From Brachypterus glaber (lineage: Eukaryota; Arthropoda; Insecta; Coleoptera; Kateretidae), in NCBI GenBank assembly GCA_958510825.1, contig OY294044.1, forward strand, positions 78,104,895 to 78,168,894: DNA of 64,000 nucleotides. Direction: 5' to 3'. The notes under the pieces were generated by a model, which did no database searches, had not been told where the DNA came from, and worked only from the letters and a program-made list of their open reading frames with translations. Both the position numbers and the translations under genes were made by a program. Within the stretch, counting starts at the first letter, position 1, and each line of letters opens with the position of its first letter. Positions 37,144 through 48,361 of the stretch are shown in pieces.

Positions 37144-37190
37144 GGAACGTTCAAGTATTACGTAACGCAAATTTTGACCATTTTGGACTT
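37144..37190 (+). repeat. Terminus of the 'gaacgttcaagtattacgtaa' MITE
   Basis: 'gggaacgttcaagtattacg' plus 'taacgcaaattttgacc' matches the left end of 23138-23564; the rest of the element is missing. Confidence 0.6.
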
Positions 37191-38233
37191 TTTTTTTATT
37201 TTACTGTTTGTTTGCCCCATCCTTAGTTAGTAAAAAACTAAATATATTGGGCCAATACTTTTGGTAAACCTAGACCACCCTAACCAAGTTTTCTTCCCCT
37301 AAATGTTAAAAACACTCCCCGTTCGTTTATTTACTTATAGTACATTTCATCAGTGGTTATTTGGATTACTTAGATCATTTGTGGTGTTTTTTTTGGATTA
37401 ATTGGGTTTACTTTAAAATTATATCTCCAGGGAATCTCCCCTTTATAAATGTTATTGAAATAATTCATATTATCTCTAATCATTAGGAAGCCATATGAGT
37501 TTAATATCCAACATCGATCATAAAAGTGCTGTAAATAGATAAATTACCTGTAATCTATAAAAAAAAAATTGTTTTTGCATATTCTAAGACAATGAAGAAA
37601 GATGTGGTTATGGTGGCAACCAGATCAATAGTTACAGAACAGATATATTTCCGTTTGCTGCACCCAGATATCTGCTAAGGACAAATAGACAAATTGTTGT
37701 GCTTACTAGATCCTTCTTTTTCTTCTTCTTCTTCTTCTTCTTCTTCTTCTTCTTCTTCTTCTTCTTCTTCTTCTTCTTCTTCTTTTTCTTCTTCTTTTTC
37801 TTCTCTTTTTGGTTGGCGTTGTGATACATTTCCGCCAATTTCAAAACTTGGAATTTTTTATCAACATCACTGTAAAAGTTTTTATTTAATATAATTTTCC
37901 TTATAAGGGCCAATTATTGCCATGTTCCGAATATTGCCACCCCTCCTAAACTTGTTAGTTCCACCTCTGTGTCATAGATAGCACTGCCAGTATATCTGTT
38001 ATATCAAAAAGATGCCTGTAAATATGATGTATCTGTATCCAGTTGGTAATGGCGTACACAAATGGCTGACTGTCGCAAGGTGGGTAGCATCGATTATTGC
38101 AGGGCAAGAACATAATAAGGTAGGCACACTCATGCACTTTCTTTGTACCTAAAAACAGCTGAAATTGTTATTATGGGACAGTGTTTTCTTATTAGTTTGT
38201 AAATTTTTTGTAAATTTGTTCTTTACTATTATT

Positions 38234-38604
38234 GGCCTATTCCACGTAAGTTCAGGCAACGGTGACTATACTATGCTCACGGATTTGGGTGAATTAGATT
38301 TTATGGGTACCTTATGACATCAGAAATATATTCCCAATTGGATTTTTTCGAAAGACGCATATTTTTCTAAAACCAAAGATTATTATAAAAATTGACTTTG
38401 CCGTATAACTTAAACTTAAACTATTAGAGATAATATTAGAGATATCCAAAAACGCTTTTCAACATCAGAAACAACGTAAATTTCTTGAAAAAATTCAATT
38501 TTTTATAACGATAGTGTTTTGTTTTTTTTGGAGATTAGCTAAAAACTTTACATATTATATTATATTATATATTATTTTATTTATTTATTTATTTATTTAT
38601 GTAT

Positions 38605-38647
<43 letters not shown>

Positions 38648-39133
38648 TTTCTCTATATTTTAATTGTTTAAGTATTTTATTTATTTATTTTTTATATATG
38701 ATTTTATTTATACTCAATTTTTATTCATTTATATTAGTCCTTTTTACTTATTATGATTTGATTATATTACATGTATATTTTATCTGTATAAGTTATTTGT
38801 TATTTATTTATTTATTTATTAATACCGTTTGTCTTTATTTGTTGTCAATTTTTTGTGGTCTTGTTTTGCTTATTTAACCTTTATTACTTTATAGTGTGTT
38901 ATGGTAATTGCTCTTGATGAATATGATGTGTAAGTTGATAAATTTGAAAATTTATCATATTGGGGGAAATTGCATTGGGAAAATAGTAATTCTACAGTTT
39001 ATTTTTATTTTTTATGGTATTTATTTTAATTGTGTATCTAGTTTAGTATATATATGTTTTTTTTGTATCGGCACGCTCAAATGCTAGACATTTCTGTGCA
39101 TATTTATTGAATTGTATTTTTTTTATCAATAAA

Positions 39134-39181
<48 letters not shown>

Positions 39182-40938
39182 ATAATTAACCCCCAAACCG
39201 ACATTTTAAACACTCTTTTACAATATCTAGAAAATATTTATAATATTATAATATTTTTTGTACATTAAAATTCTAAAAAAAAATCTGAAAATTGGCTCGA
39301 GACCCCCCAAACCCCCCTATTTAAAAAAAATTGGTATATAAATAGAGCATACAAGATAAACCCAGGAAAATTAAAAAATTTAGGCTTTCATCCTCTTTAA
39401 GGCCCCCCAAGGGTCCTATTTGTTAGATATTATATAAAAATTAATTTTTGAGTTACAGGTAAACTGTAGCAATTATTGGTGAATTGGGAAAATTATAAAT
39501 CAGCTTGTATATATTTTACAATACTCAAAACAAAAATGTGCGATAAAAAAAAAATTGTCGTTGAAATTTTTTAATTTTTGCTTTTCCTATTTAAGGAAAG
39601 GGCCAGGAATCAAATTTTATTTTCAAAGTTCTTGGGCAATTTTTTATTTTATTTGACCTTTTTTGCGAACCGTGTAATATAAACTCACGTTTAAAAAAAT
39701 ACATATGCACTTACATATACAGCAATAAAAAAAAATTGAGAAAAATTTCAGTGGGTGTGTAATACACACACTGTATGAAATTTTTAGATAAGAACGTTTT
39801 GTTTCCACCAATCCCAGAAGCTGTTAGAATTGCCTACTAAAGTGGGTAAATCGCCCAATTGGTTTCTATGGAAACGTAAGTAGCTAGAGGTATGCATTTT
39901 GAAAGTTTGATGACAAAATGTCAAATTGAAATTTTTCATATAACAATTTGTAAAAAATAATTTTTAAGATTTAAACGGTTATATTACTGGAGAATTACGG
40001 ATTTTTTAACTTTATTGTAATAATTTTGTAAATTTGTGTTTTACTTTATAATAATCATACTTTAGATTTTAGGTCCTAAAAAAATCCATAAACTTCCAAT
40101 AATATAACATTTTAAATCTTAAAAATTATTTTTGATAAATTGTCATAACAAAAATTTCAATTTGACATTGTCATCAAACTTTCAACATGCATACCTTTAG
40201 CTACGTATGTTCCATAGATTGGGTGATTTACCCACTTCAATAGGTAATTGATTGGGGATTGGTGGAAACAAAACGTTCTTATCTAAAAAATTTATACATA
40301 CACCCCCACTCAAATTTTGCTTAATTTTAATTATTGCTGTAATTTTAGTAATTTTTTTAACAAAAACTATATATCAAAAAAAAAAAGAAGTAATAACTTT
40401 TTTCCGGACTACTTTGATTATAACTTCAAGAAACTGGAAAAAAGACAAGAATTTTGGAATTTTTGACATTCTATTGAAAATAACAAAAAAATAAAAAAAA
40501 ATGTGCATTTCAGTAATTTAGTTTATTGAAAGTAGACATAGTCAAAAATATATCCTAAAATTTTAAAAAATATTAAGGATGGGTTTTTTGAGATATTTAA
40601 GTTTAAAGTTAATAGCTAATATCTAAAAAAAAAAACAAAACACTATCAGTATAAAAAAAATTGAATTTTGTCAAGAGATTGACGTTGTTTCTGATGTTGC
40701 CAACCGTTTTTGGATATCTCTAATGTTATAAAGTTATTATAGGGCGAAGTCAGTTTTTATAATAATCTTTGATTTTAGGAAAAAACTAAAAAAATCCATA
40801 TCTGAAAAAATATGCGCCTTTCGAAAAAAACCAATTGGGGATCTATTTATGATGTCAAAAGGTACCTATAAAACCTAATTCACCCAAATCCATGACCAGA
40901 GTGCAGTCACCGTTGCCTGAATCCACTTGAAATAGGCC
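38234..40938. repeat. Fold-back element, 2.7 kb, two arm segments and an inner palindrome
   Basis: The outer left arm ('ggcctattccacgtaagttc', 'aggcaacggtgac', 'gatttgggtgaatta', 'gtttctgatgttg'-inverse) pairs with 40605-40938. An inner palindrome (about 39720-40330) pairs 'agataagaacgttttgtttc' and 'aaagtgggtaaatcgcccaa' with their inverses, centred near 40040. Between left outer and inner arms lie about 1.1 kb of unpaired sequence, including the (TTTA)n and (ATT)n runs, with no equivalent on the right. That stretch is probably a later insertion or expansion. Confidence 0.75.
38574..38650. repeat. (TTTA)n microsatellite
   Basis: About 18 tetramers with one change; the Tyr/Leu/Phe/Ile-rich ORF over it is a translation artefact. 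Confidence 0.95.
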
Positions 40939-41574
40939 TATTGCCAGTACTCTGGCAATATTTGGGACATTAGTTCCTAGTATTGTCAGTATGCAATCTT
41001 TTTTAAAAATCAATAATATATTTTTTTAATTTCCTGCAATTTGTTTATTTTTTACCCATTAGAATAAAGATATGTTTATTGGTAATGAAGTAAAGTTTCA
41101 GGTGAATACAACTAAATTTGAATGCAGTAAAAAATAAAACATCTTAACATGGCAATATTTGGCTTACCTACCTTATACCTACGTACTATACTATCTAATC
41201 TACTAGATCCTTTTTTAGGTTTTTTTTCTAGTAACCACAAGTTGTGTTGTTGCCCTAACCAGATTTCTAGTTGCAGCAACCAAAAAAATAATTTTTTCGT
41301 ATTTAATTATTGATCTAATTGCCCACACAAATCGTTTTTTTAGTGTATAGATTTGTTTTTTGTACCTTTACTTGCTTTAAAAAAAAAACTAGTTTTGTAA
41401 TTTGTTTTTATCAAATAATATAAAGTTCTCAATCCCCCAATTCAGAATTAGTATTTCTTTACAGGGTAACTTTTTATTGTAATTATTATTATTTCAACAG
41501 CATTAGGTTTTTATCGAGGTTTTTATTTAAGCTGAAACCTTATTTTTCCTACAACCAAGTTAGTAGATAGTACT

Positions 41575-41880
41575 CATTTTCCACCCGTTGCCATGACATC
41601 TGTCGCAAATTGAAAATCAGCTGACTTTACATATCTGCTGTCAGAGAATGAGTATACTTCAAACACATAACCTCAAATTTACAAATTAATTTTTAGATAA
41701 TTTTAGGGTTTTTGGATGTTTAGGTGTTAGGTCGTAGGAAAAATAGTATACGCACCTCGACGCAAACCTATTTCAGTGCACTTAGAGTGTTTTTTTACTC
41801 GTCTCCGCCTTATAAAAAAATAATCACTCTCGTGCACTGAAAACTAGGTTCGCGTACTCGGTGCGTGATATACATTAATC
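41575..41880. repeat. Palindrome-bearing repeat, copy 1 of an inverted pair
   Basis: Has 'aaacacataacctcaaattt', 'gtttaggtgttaggtcgtag' and 'gaaaaatagtatacgcacct', then arms of 'cgcaaacc' and 'cagtgcac' type around a core 'ctcgtctccgcctt'. The closing arm is 'gtgcactgaaaactaggttc'. The same modules appear inverted at 44485-44800. Confidence 0.7.
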
Positions 41881-42175
41881 GGAATAAATTTAGTTATGAC
41901 TCAACAACGTTGAAAAAAAAAACACAGAAACATAGGCTTAAAGAATAATTTTGCCGAATTATGAGGGAAATTTTTATAAAGGTCACTAAATCGAAACATT
42001 TGTGGACTAATTTGTTACACACAGCAATATTGAATATACGTATTAACTATAAATATGTAAATATATCGGTGTTTTTCGAAGAAAATAAAAATGTAAATAT
42101 TTAAAACCTCGCGTCAACGATAGAATCGACGCGGCGCCTATGCGAGCACTGGAAATTCGCCGATGACTGGTGATA
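41880..42175 (-). repeat. Second copy of the 24190-24600 repeat, inverted
   Basis: Carries the inverse of the 24.2 kb copy: 'gccgaattatgagggaaatt', 'cggtgtttttcgaagaaaa', 'gtaaatatttaaaacctcgc' and 'ctatgcgagcactggaaatt' with 'cgccg'. Starts directly after the palindrome-bearing repeat. Confidence 0.7.
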
Positions 42176-43831
42176 TACTAATTCATTAGATCATATATAC
42201 ATAGATGCGCCTTGAGTCCACGTCAAACCGAAATGTTTTCATTGCTATTTCCAGGTAGATTTCACCTTCCCGCTTCTGGTCACCACCCACCGCTACAGTG
42301 GTTTGTTTACAATTGGCTTTGTATATGTTCTCCATAAAACAAATCAGCATAAATGCCATATCTATGTATATGATCTAATACTAATTCCCATGTAACTTAA
42401 AATAAAATAATTTTCAAGCATGCTAGCAAATTAAGTCAAACATAAAACAGTAGAGGTTTTGTTTATATCGTTGTAATCAATATCTAAAGGGAAAATATAT
42501 ACGCACATAACGCGTAGCATATATGTAAAATATAATACAACACAGGGTTTTAATTACTGCCATTAAAATTGTAATTAATATAGTCTATAGATTCGTTGAA
42601 ATTAAATATCTACGAAAATTCGACAAAACCAAATTAAATTAATGGAAATTTGTATTTTAATGTAATTGCTTTGTGTTTATACCGTAGTGGGATTATTAAT
42701 ATTAATTAATAAACCAGTTTCAAATATTGCCGGTCTTTTAAAATTCCAGTCGATAATTTGAACCGCTCCTGATTCCAAGAGAATTCTCCTTTACGAGATG
42801 GATTTTGAGCTAGGTAGTAGTAGTTCCTACTTTGGTTAGAATATATATTTTATTCACAAGCATACAGAAAAACGTCCTTTATATGCCTTATAAAAAAATC
42901 TATATTTTTTGTTTACTTCTTTTAAAGTTAAAAAAGCTTTTCATTTTTAACCAAGGTTAGAAATGAATTCATATCTAACCTGTTTTTTAGCTTTTAGTTA
43001 TACCTCATAGGTGGCGAAACTATCGCCTTGTCTGTAAACAGTTGAAGTTTGCAAATAAAATAACCTTTAATAACATTTTTGTTTATTTCTATGAAAAACC
43101 ATAGGAAATAATATTTATTTATTTTATATTGAATGGTTCATACCAAGACTCATAATAGGAAATAACAACAAGCCATTTATTTAAATTATTATTTAGTTGA
43201 AAGGACGGTCAGTCAAGTTGAAGTTTTTTGGCATTAAGGAGGGGACGCAATTTGGTTACAGTTTTTAAAAGTCCACTCAATTACTAACACAACGCTACCA
43301 AACTTAACCCCAAAAAGTGATGGGAACTATTTTGTATTTTGGTCCGAAAAATGCTTTGCCAAGCAAACAGTATAGAACTGATATTTTTATACTTTTTTTA
43401 TCCGTTTTTTAAGTATAAAACATGCCTTCTTGTCAAAAAAGGGTCACCAAATACGAGTTAACTATAGATTTACAATATATAACTGGTGCAAAAACATGTT
43501 AAGTGATTTTTTTTATATTTTATAATTATAAACAATAATTATTATAACTAAATTTTATATTTATTTGACTTTAATGAACGTAAAAATAAACGATATAGTA
43601 ATAATATATAGTTAATATAATAATAACTTAAATCCACTTTAATTATGTAAAATAATATTTTTTTAAGAACTTACCTATAAATATTACATTTTAAACAAAT
43701 TAAAATCTAGATAAAACATTTTTTTAACATTAACAACATTAAATAATATTTAAATATACCTAATTAACTTAATAATTTAGCATTTTGAGCAAAAACAAAG
43801 CATAAATAAAAAAAATATTACCATCAACATT
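42176..43831. other. No gene or repeat family recognised
   Basis: AT-rich; no ORF with protein-like composition, no strong inverted repeat seen by eye. Confidence 0.4.
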
Positions 43832-44056
43832 TTACAAAAACCAATAAAAAAAATAATCTTCATCTTCATCTTTCTCTTTCTCGTTAAATTCCTCAATTTG
43901 TTCATTAAAAACCTTATTTAGGCCACTTGCAGGTAAGTTTATTTTTGGCAAAAGGCTTGCCAACTCAATAAGCTGATTGTATGAAAGTTGTTGAAATTCA
44001 AAATCTACCTCTTCCAAGATCATAAACATCGATGATTTTAAAGTTGCATTTTGCAT
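43832..44056 (-). CDS. Hypothetical small ORF with acidic C-terminus
   Basis: A 74-codon frame on the minus strand reads MQNATLKSSMFMILEEVDFE, then QLSYNQLIELASLLPKINLP, and ends in EKEKDEDEDYFFYWFL. Its composition is less low-complexity than the surrounding chance ORFs, and the frame stays open upstream of the ATG (GNNRLKGKIVKH). I do not recognise it. It could be a piece of a host exon, a transposon tail, or chance. No splice sites, partner exons or promoter are identified. Confidence 0.2.
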   Translation of the reverse strand: MQNATLKSSMFMILEEVDFEFQQLSYNQLIELASLLPKINLPASGLNKVFNEQIEEFNEKEKDEDEDYFFYWFL

Positions 44057-44325
44057 GTGCTTTACAATTTTACCTTTAAGCCTATTATTTCCGATAAAAA
44101 TGGAGTAGATGTTATTATATTTATATTTTGTGTAATACAGAATTAACTGGCCTTGACTTTATAGCTGGACACTACTGCACATGTAAAGTGGGTAAAAGGT
44201 TGGTTGGTTGGAACATGTTCCCATATTTTAACAGTTATATGGAATTTTGCAAATGCCCGCTTTTTGCCAAAAATATACTTACCTGAAAGTGGCCCAAATA
44301 AGATTTTAAATGCGTAACTATTAAG

Positions 44326-44456
44326 CCCCCCTCCCCAAATTTTGTTGAGCCCCCCAATATCAAACTATAAAAGTAAAATTACGCATATATTTTTTACTTA
44401 TAACTATAAATAGCGGGCTCAAGCCCCTCCAAAATTTTGACCTGGTTACGCCCCTG
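44326..44456. repeat. Fragment ending 'ctggttacgcccctga'
   Basis: 'aagcccccctccccaaattt' and 'tgacctggttacgcccctga' resemble the end of the hAT-like element at 57358-58554 ('ctggttacggccctga'). The opposite end is not found. Short relic. Confidence 0.45.
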
Positions 44457-44484
44457 ATTTTTAGGTGGGCCGATAATTTTGAGC

Positions 44485-44800
44485 ACAAGTGTAGTATAAT
44501 ACGCACCGAGTACGCGAACCTAGTTTTTAGTGCACCAGAGTGTGTTTTTTTACAAGGCGCAGCCGAGTAAAAAAACCAGTAGATGTGCACTGAAATGGTT
44601 TGCGTCAAGGTGCGTATACTATTTTTCCTACGACCTAACACCTAAACATGAAAAAAACGCAAAATTTTTCCTAAAATTAGTTTGTTAATTTGAGGTTATG
44701 TGTTTGACTTCTACTAATTTTCTGACATCAGGTATGTAAAATATGCTTATCGTCACTTCCCATCCGTTGTCATAGTCAAGGGATGGGAAATACGCACTAA
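44485..44800. repeat. Palindrome-bearing repeat, copy 2 of an inverted pair
   Basis: Inverse of 41575-41880: 'cgaacctagtttttagtgca', core 'aaggcgcagccgag', 'gtgcgtatactatttttcct', 'acgacctaacacctaaac', 'tttgaggttatgtgttt'. With its partner it flanks about 2.6 kb, of which 1.7 kb has no recognised content. Confidence 0.7.
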
Positions 44801-45391
44801 CTACTAACTACCCAGTTCGCCATCTACATCCAATGAAGCCGGCAGGTTAACGTTTAAATTAAGTAATTTAGTTTTTAAGTGAGTGTTTGTTGCGACTATC
44901 ACATTACTTTCACAGTACTTTCACATTTTTATCACAGACTATAAATAGTGCGTAATATTAGTACATAATGCTAATAAAATTTAATTTGAAGAAATAAACA
45001 TAGTATAATATGCATACAAAGGCACAGAGTAAAAAAAAACTTAAATTGGTAACATAAACACTGAATAATATCACAAAAAAATGTTGATGAATTTAATTTC
45101 ATACGTACAACGTGGAAGATAAGTTTTTGTTAAGTTTAAGTTTAAAGATAACAAGTTTGGACAAAGATTACACAGTGAGAAATTTTTTGCGAGTCAAGAT
45201 AGAAAAACAAACAATATAACCCAGAAATTTGGACTTCGGGGATGGGAATTCCCAGACCACTTCGTTGTGACCCGAATTCCTAGATTACAGGAAGAAAAAA
45301 TAGGGTACAAATACGTATTTGTATCTAGTGGCCAAATTCCAAAGGAAAAGGCCACGATTATTTGAAGAAGAAGAAGAAGAAGAAGAACTAG

Positions 45392-47515
45392 TTTTTTTTT
45401 TTTTTTTTTATTTTTTTTTTTTATTTGTTTGGTCTTTAAGAGACAGGCTCAGTGCCTATGGCTCATTTATCTAAAATTTGAATTAATTTGAATGGATAAT
45501 TGGGGGAGTGAGTCTCTGCTCACTGATGCTGATTTGCATCTGTCATGAATTTTTGGGTGTTGCGACGAGGAAGGTGGGAGGGGGATTTGGGGGGATGGAG
45601 TAGGGATTGGAGGGAGGTGTGGGGGGAGTGAAACTAGTTCACTGGTGCTGGAGATGCACCTGTCCTGTGTTTGTGGGCACCATTACTGGTTGAGGACATT
45701 TTTGATCTTTTTGTAAGTGTAGTGGATTTCATGATCGTAATCTAGAAAATTTGAGATGAGGGGGTTTGGGTGGTCTAAATTGTCTTGTATAAAAGACTTA
45801 CTGTATCGGATGATTTCCGTTTTTAGGAGGGGCATGTCGAGATCTCTGTGAATTTGGTTGTTCCGCATGAACCAGGGGGCATCAATGCATATTCTGAGTA
45901 CCTTGTTTTGAAAGGCCTGAAGTTTGGCTGAGAGCGTTTTTTTAAGGGTGATTTTGTTCCAGGCTGGTGCTCCATAGAGGAGTACTGGCTTTAGAGTTTG
46001 GTTGTAAAGTAGAAGTTTGTTTTTAATTGATAGGGGGCTCTTTCTCCCTATAAGAGGGTAGAGTTTGGAGAGGCGGGTGTTTGCTATTTGGAGGGTATTT
46101 TGGACGTGCTGATCCCACGTAAGATTTTTGGATAGGGTAATGCCAAGGTATTTGGCATGGTTTTCCCAGTTAATGGCTTGGCCGTTTATCTGAATGGGTT
46201 GGGGTGGGCCTCTTCTAATCCTAGAGATTAGAATGCCTTTTGTTTTGTTAGCGTTTACTTTGATTTTCCATTTGGAGAACCATTTTATTAGGGCATCCAT
46301 TTGGCGCTGGAGGGCGGTATGGATGCGCTGGGGGTTTTTAGCTTTTGCTAGTATGCCGGTATCGTCGGCGAACAGGGCTATTTCAGTAGCCTGTGTTTTT
46401 GGGATATCTGCGGTGAAGAGATTGTACAGAAGGGGGGATAGTGGGGAGCCTTGTGGAACGCCAGCTTCGATGGGGCGAGTGCTGGACTTAGAGTCGCCTA
46501 TTTTGATTTGAAAGTCTCTGCCTTCGAGGAAGGAGGCTATGAGCTTGGTGATGCCTAGGGGGAGGCCGAGAAGATGAAGTTTGACTACAAGACCTATGTG
46601 CCAGACTTTATCAAAGGCTTTTGCGATGTCCAGGAGGATCAGTCCCGCGGCTTCGCGCCTATTTAATCCATCTGTAATTGAGTCTACCAGGCGAGCCACC
46701 TGGTGTACTGTGGAGTGTCTGCTTCGGAAACCGAATTGCTCGTTTGCTAGGAGATTGAGCTCTTCAACTAAAGTTTGGAGTCTGGTTAAGATGACTTTCT
46801 CGGCTATTTTGCCCAGGGAGGATAGGAGGATTATGGGGCGATAACTTTGGGGAAAGGTCGGATTTTGACCGGGTTTTTTGATTACTATTACATCTGCGTT
46901 TTTCCAGGACTTTGGAAAATGTCGCAGTCTGAGCATTGCGTTAATAATGTTAACGATGGCCATGATGGTTTTGCGGGGGAGAATTTTTAAGATTTTGTTC
47001 GGTATTTGGTCTGGGCCGGGGGCTTTTCTTTTTGGGAGATTTTTGATGATACTTTTGATTTCCTCGGGGATTGTGGGGGTGATAATGTCGTTTTCGACTT
47101 GGGTTGTGATTCTATCGTAGGTGTGCTTTATTTCTCTTTCGTGCGTGAGTTGCTCGTAGTCAGAGTCGTCAGAGTCGGGTTCAGAGTCGGTTTCTGGTAC
47201 GGGGTCAGGAATTGGGGGGTTTGGTTTGAATTGATCTTGCATTGTGTCAGCAAATGCTTCGGCTTTTTCGGGGGTGGAGTAGACGACTCCTCTTAGGCCG
47301 TGTATTGGGGGGAAGCCTCTTTGGTGATCGAGGGATAGGGTTTTGGCCATTTTCCAAAGGGATCTATCCTGGGGGTTTAGGGATTTTAGTTTTCCCTCCC
47401 ATCGGGAGTTTGCTAGGATGTTTAGTCGGTCTTTGACTTCCTGGGTAAGTCTGTTCGCTTGGCGTTTAATGTGAGGGTCTTGAAGAGTGCGCGCTCTACG
47501 TAGAAGGCGGTTTTT
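45392..47515 (-). mobile_element. 5'-truncated Jockey-clade LINE with tail and candidate TSD
   Basis: The minus strand holds the RT-encoding 3' two kilobases, a 3' UTR of about 290 bp and an A-rich tail (poly-T at 45392-45422 on +). 'agaagaactagt' occurs directly beyond the tail (45381-45392) and directly beyond the 5' edge (47516-47527), as a target-site duplication should. The first LINE-like residues (KNRLLRRARTLQDP) begin with the codon ending at 47515, exactly at that edge. The endonuclease domain is missing, so this copy cannot move by itself. The left flank is a (GAA)n run; the shared word includes only its last unit or two. Confidence 0.85.
45683..47350 (-). CDS. Reverse transcriptase, Jockey-type LINE, intact but N-terminally truncated
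   Basis: 555 codons without a stop from an internal ATG; the same frame is open further upstream, where residues RLNILANSRWEGKLKSLN and DRSLWKMAK give the usual linker before the RT. Palm blocks in order: KRKAPGPDQIPNKIL (108-122), SYRPIILLSSLGKIAEKVI (about 169-187), LLDIAKAFDKVWH (239-251, catalytic Asp241), GVPQGSPLSPLLYNLF (about 297-312), and LFADDTGILAKA (326-337, catalytic Asp329/Asp330). After these come KYLGITLSKNLTWDQHV and the C-terminal region LLLYNQTLKPVLLYGAPAW. Family enzymes copy the element RNA at the nicked target. All palm motifs are intact, so decay is slight, but without endonuclease and 5' promoter the copy is probably immobile. Shadow frames on + are not genes. Confidence 0.93.
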   Translation of the reverse strand: MAKTLSLDHQRGFPPIHGLRGVVYSTPEKAEAFADTMQDQFKPNPPIPDPVPETDSEPDSDDSDYEQLTHEREIKHTYDRITTQVENDIITPTIPEEIKSIIKNLPKRKAPGPDQIPNKILKILPRKTIMAIVNIINAMLRLRHFPKSWKNADVIVIKKPGQNPTFPQSYRPIILLSSLGKIAEKVILTRLQTLVEELNLLANEQFGFRSRHSTVHQVARLVDSITDGLNRREAAGLILLDIAKAFDKVWHIGLVVKLHLLGLPLGITKLIASFLEGRDFQIKIGDSKSSTRPIEAGVPQGSPLSPLLYNLFTADIPKTQATEIALFADDTGILAKAKNPQRIHTALQRQMDALIKWFSKWKIKVNANKTKGILISRIRRGPPQPIQINGQAINWENHAKYLGITLSKNLTWDQHVQNTLQIANTRLSKLYPLIGRKSPLSIKNKLLLYNQTLKPVLLYGAPAWNKITLKKTLSAKLQAFQNKVLRICIDAPWFMRNNQIHRDLDMPLLKTEIIRYSKSFIQDNLDHPNPLISNFLDYDHEIHYTYKKIKNVLNQ

Positions 47516-48361
47516 AGAAGAACTAGTAACTAGGTCGTAGCATTGATGTAGAGAGGGAAGAGTGTCATTCGACCAGGCTGCGCATGGACAAACTGTGCAG
47601 ACAAGGGAGCTTTGTTTTGCAATTTTGAGTTTGCGCAGTTACTTCGACTTTGGTTTTTAAACTAACCTAAAATTTGGTTCACATGTGTTTTTCAATGAAT
47701 TAGAGGGGGGAAACAGGAATTCTGTCGGACTTTTGTGTATTTCGAATTGCGCAAGACCGGTAGAACGGAATTTTAGACAGAGATAGATATATGCGCGAAT
47801 CAAAATCGGCACAAGAAATTTCACGGCTCTGGCACTCTCCCCACTCTACCTCAATGGGTCGTAGGAAAAAGAATAAAACATTTGTTTTTGTCTATAGGCT
47901 TGTTCGAGATTCGAGTTCAGAACTGTTCAGAACTGGTTCTGACCAATGAAGGTTTAATCCTTATTACCATGTGACTTCAAATAACCAATAAACAGTAGTC
48001 CAGAACTGATTCTAGCGTATCCCGAACAAAGCTTATGACTTTTTCTACTTTCAGAATTCGTATTTCGTTCACACCACACCACCACATGTATTCTCTATCT
48101 CCGTATTGGACAGCACGTTTGTTATTGAATACGATAACAGTTAAAAATACACTAAAATGCGCATCAGGGGATGAGCCTCAGGGGATTTTTTTTTGTCACG
48201 GTTACCTGGCAAACTAATAAAAAATATTGTTTGGTTTTGTTTGACAGGGTAGTTAACGGGCATGCATCAAAATAATACCTACATAAAACAGTGTTCCCAA
48301 GTGAAAACTAAGTGCCCATAAAGTTTGTATTTTGGTTATTAAAGAATTCAGGGGTCATAAA

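Larger units (their letters stand above)
37716..41200. mobile_element. 3.5 kb insertion flanked by a 12-bp duplication
   Basis: 'tactagatcctt' occurs at 37704-37715 and at 41201-41212. The sequence outside each matches the two halves of the repeat seen uninterrupted at 2825-3200 ('caaattgttgtgcttac' then 'agatcctt'). The left inner edge is (CTT)n, about 37717-37803. On the minus strand that is a (GAA)n tail next to a target duplication, as expected of target-primed reverse transcription. The interior is mostly a fold-back (38234-40938) plus TTTA- and ATT-type microsatellites. It encodes no recognisable protein; the long Lys or Ser runs in ORFs here are translated microsatellite. Confidence 0.6.

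Noticed and set aside
37632..37913. Poly-lysine protein (minus) or poly-serine protein (plus)
   Set aside because: Translation of a (CTT)n microsatellite at 37717-37803.
38599..38877. Hydrophobic 92-residue membrane protein
   Set aside because: Translation of (TTTA)n and other T-rich sequence; no conserved features.
46194..47436. Four plus-strand ORFs opposite the RT gene
   Set aside because: Shadows of the intact minus-strand reverse transcriptase.
47528..47640. Extension of the Jockey ORF upstream of 47515
   Set aside because: The frame stays open for about 40 codons, but LINE-like residues stop at the candidate target duplication, so this is probably chance flank.
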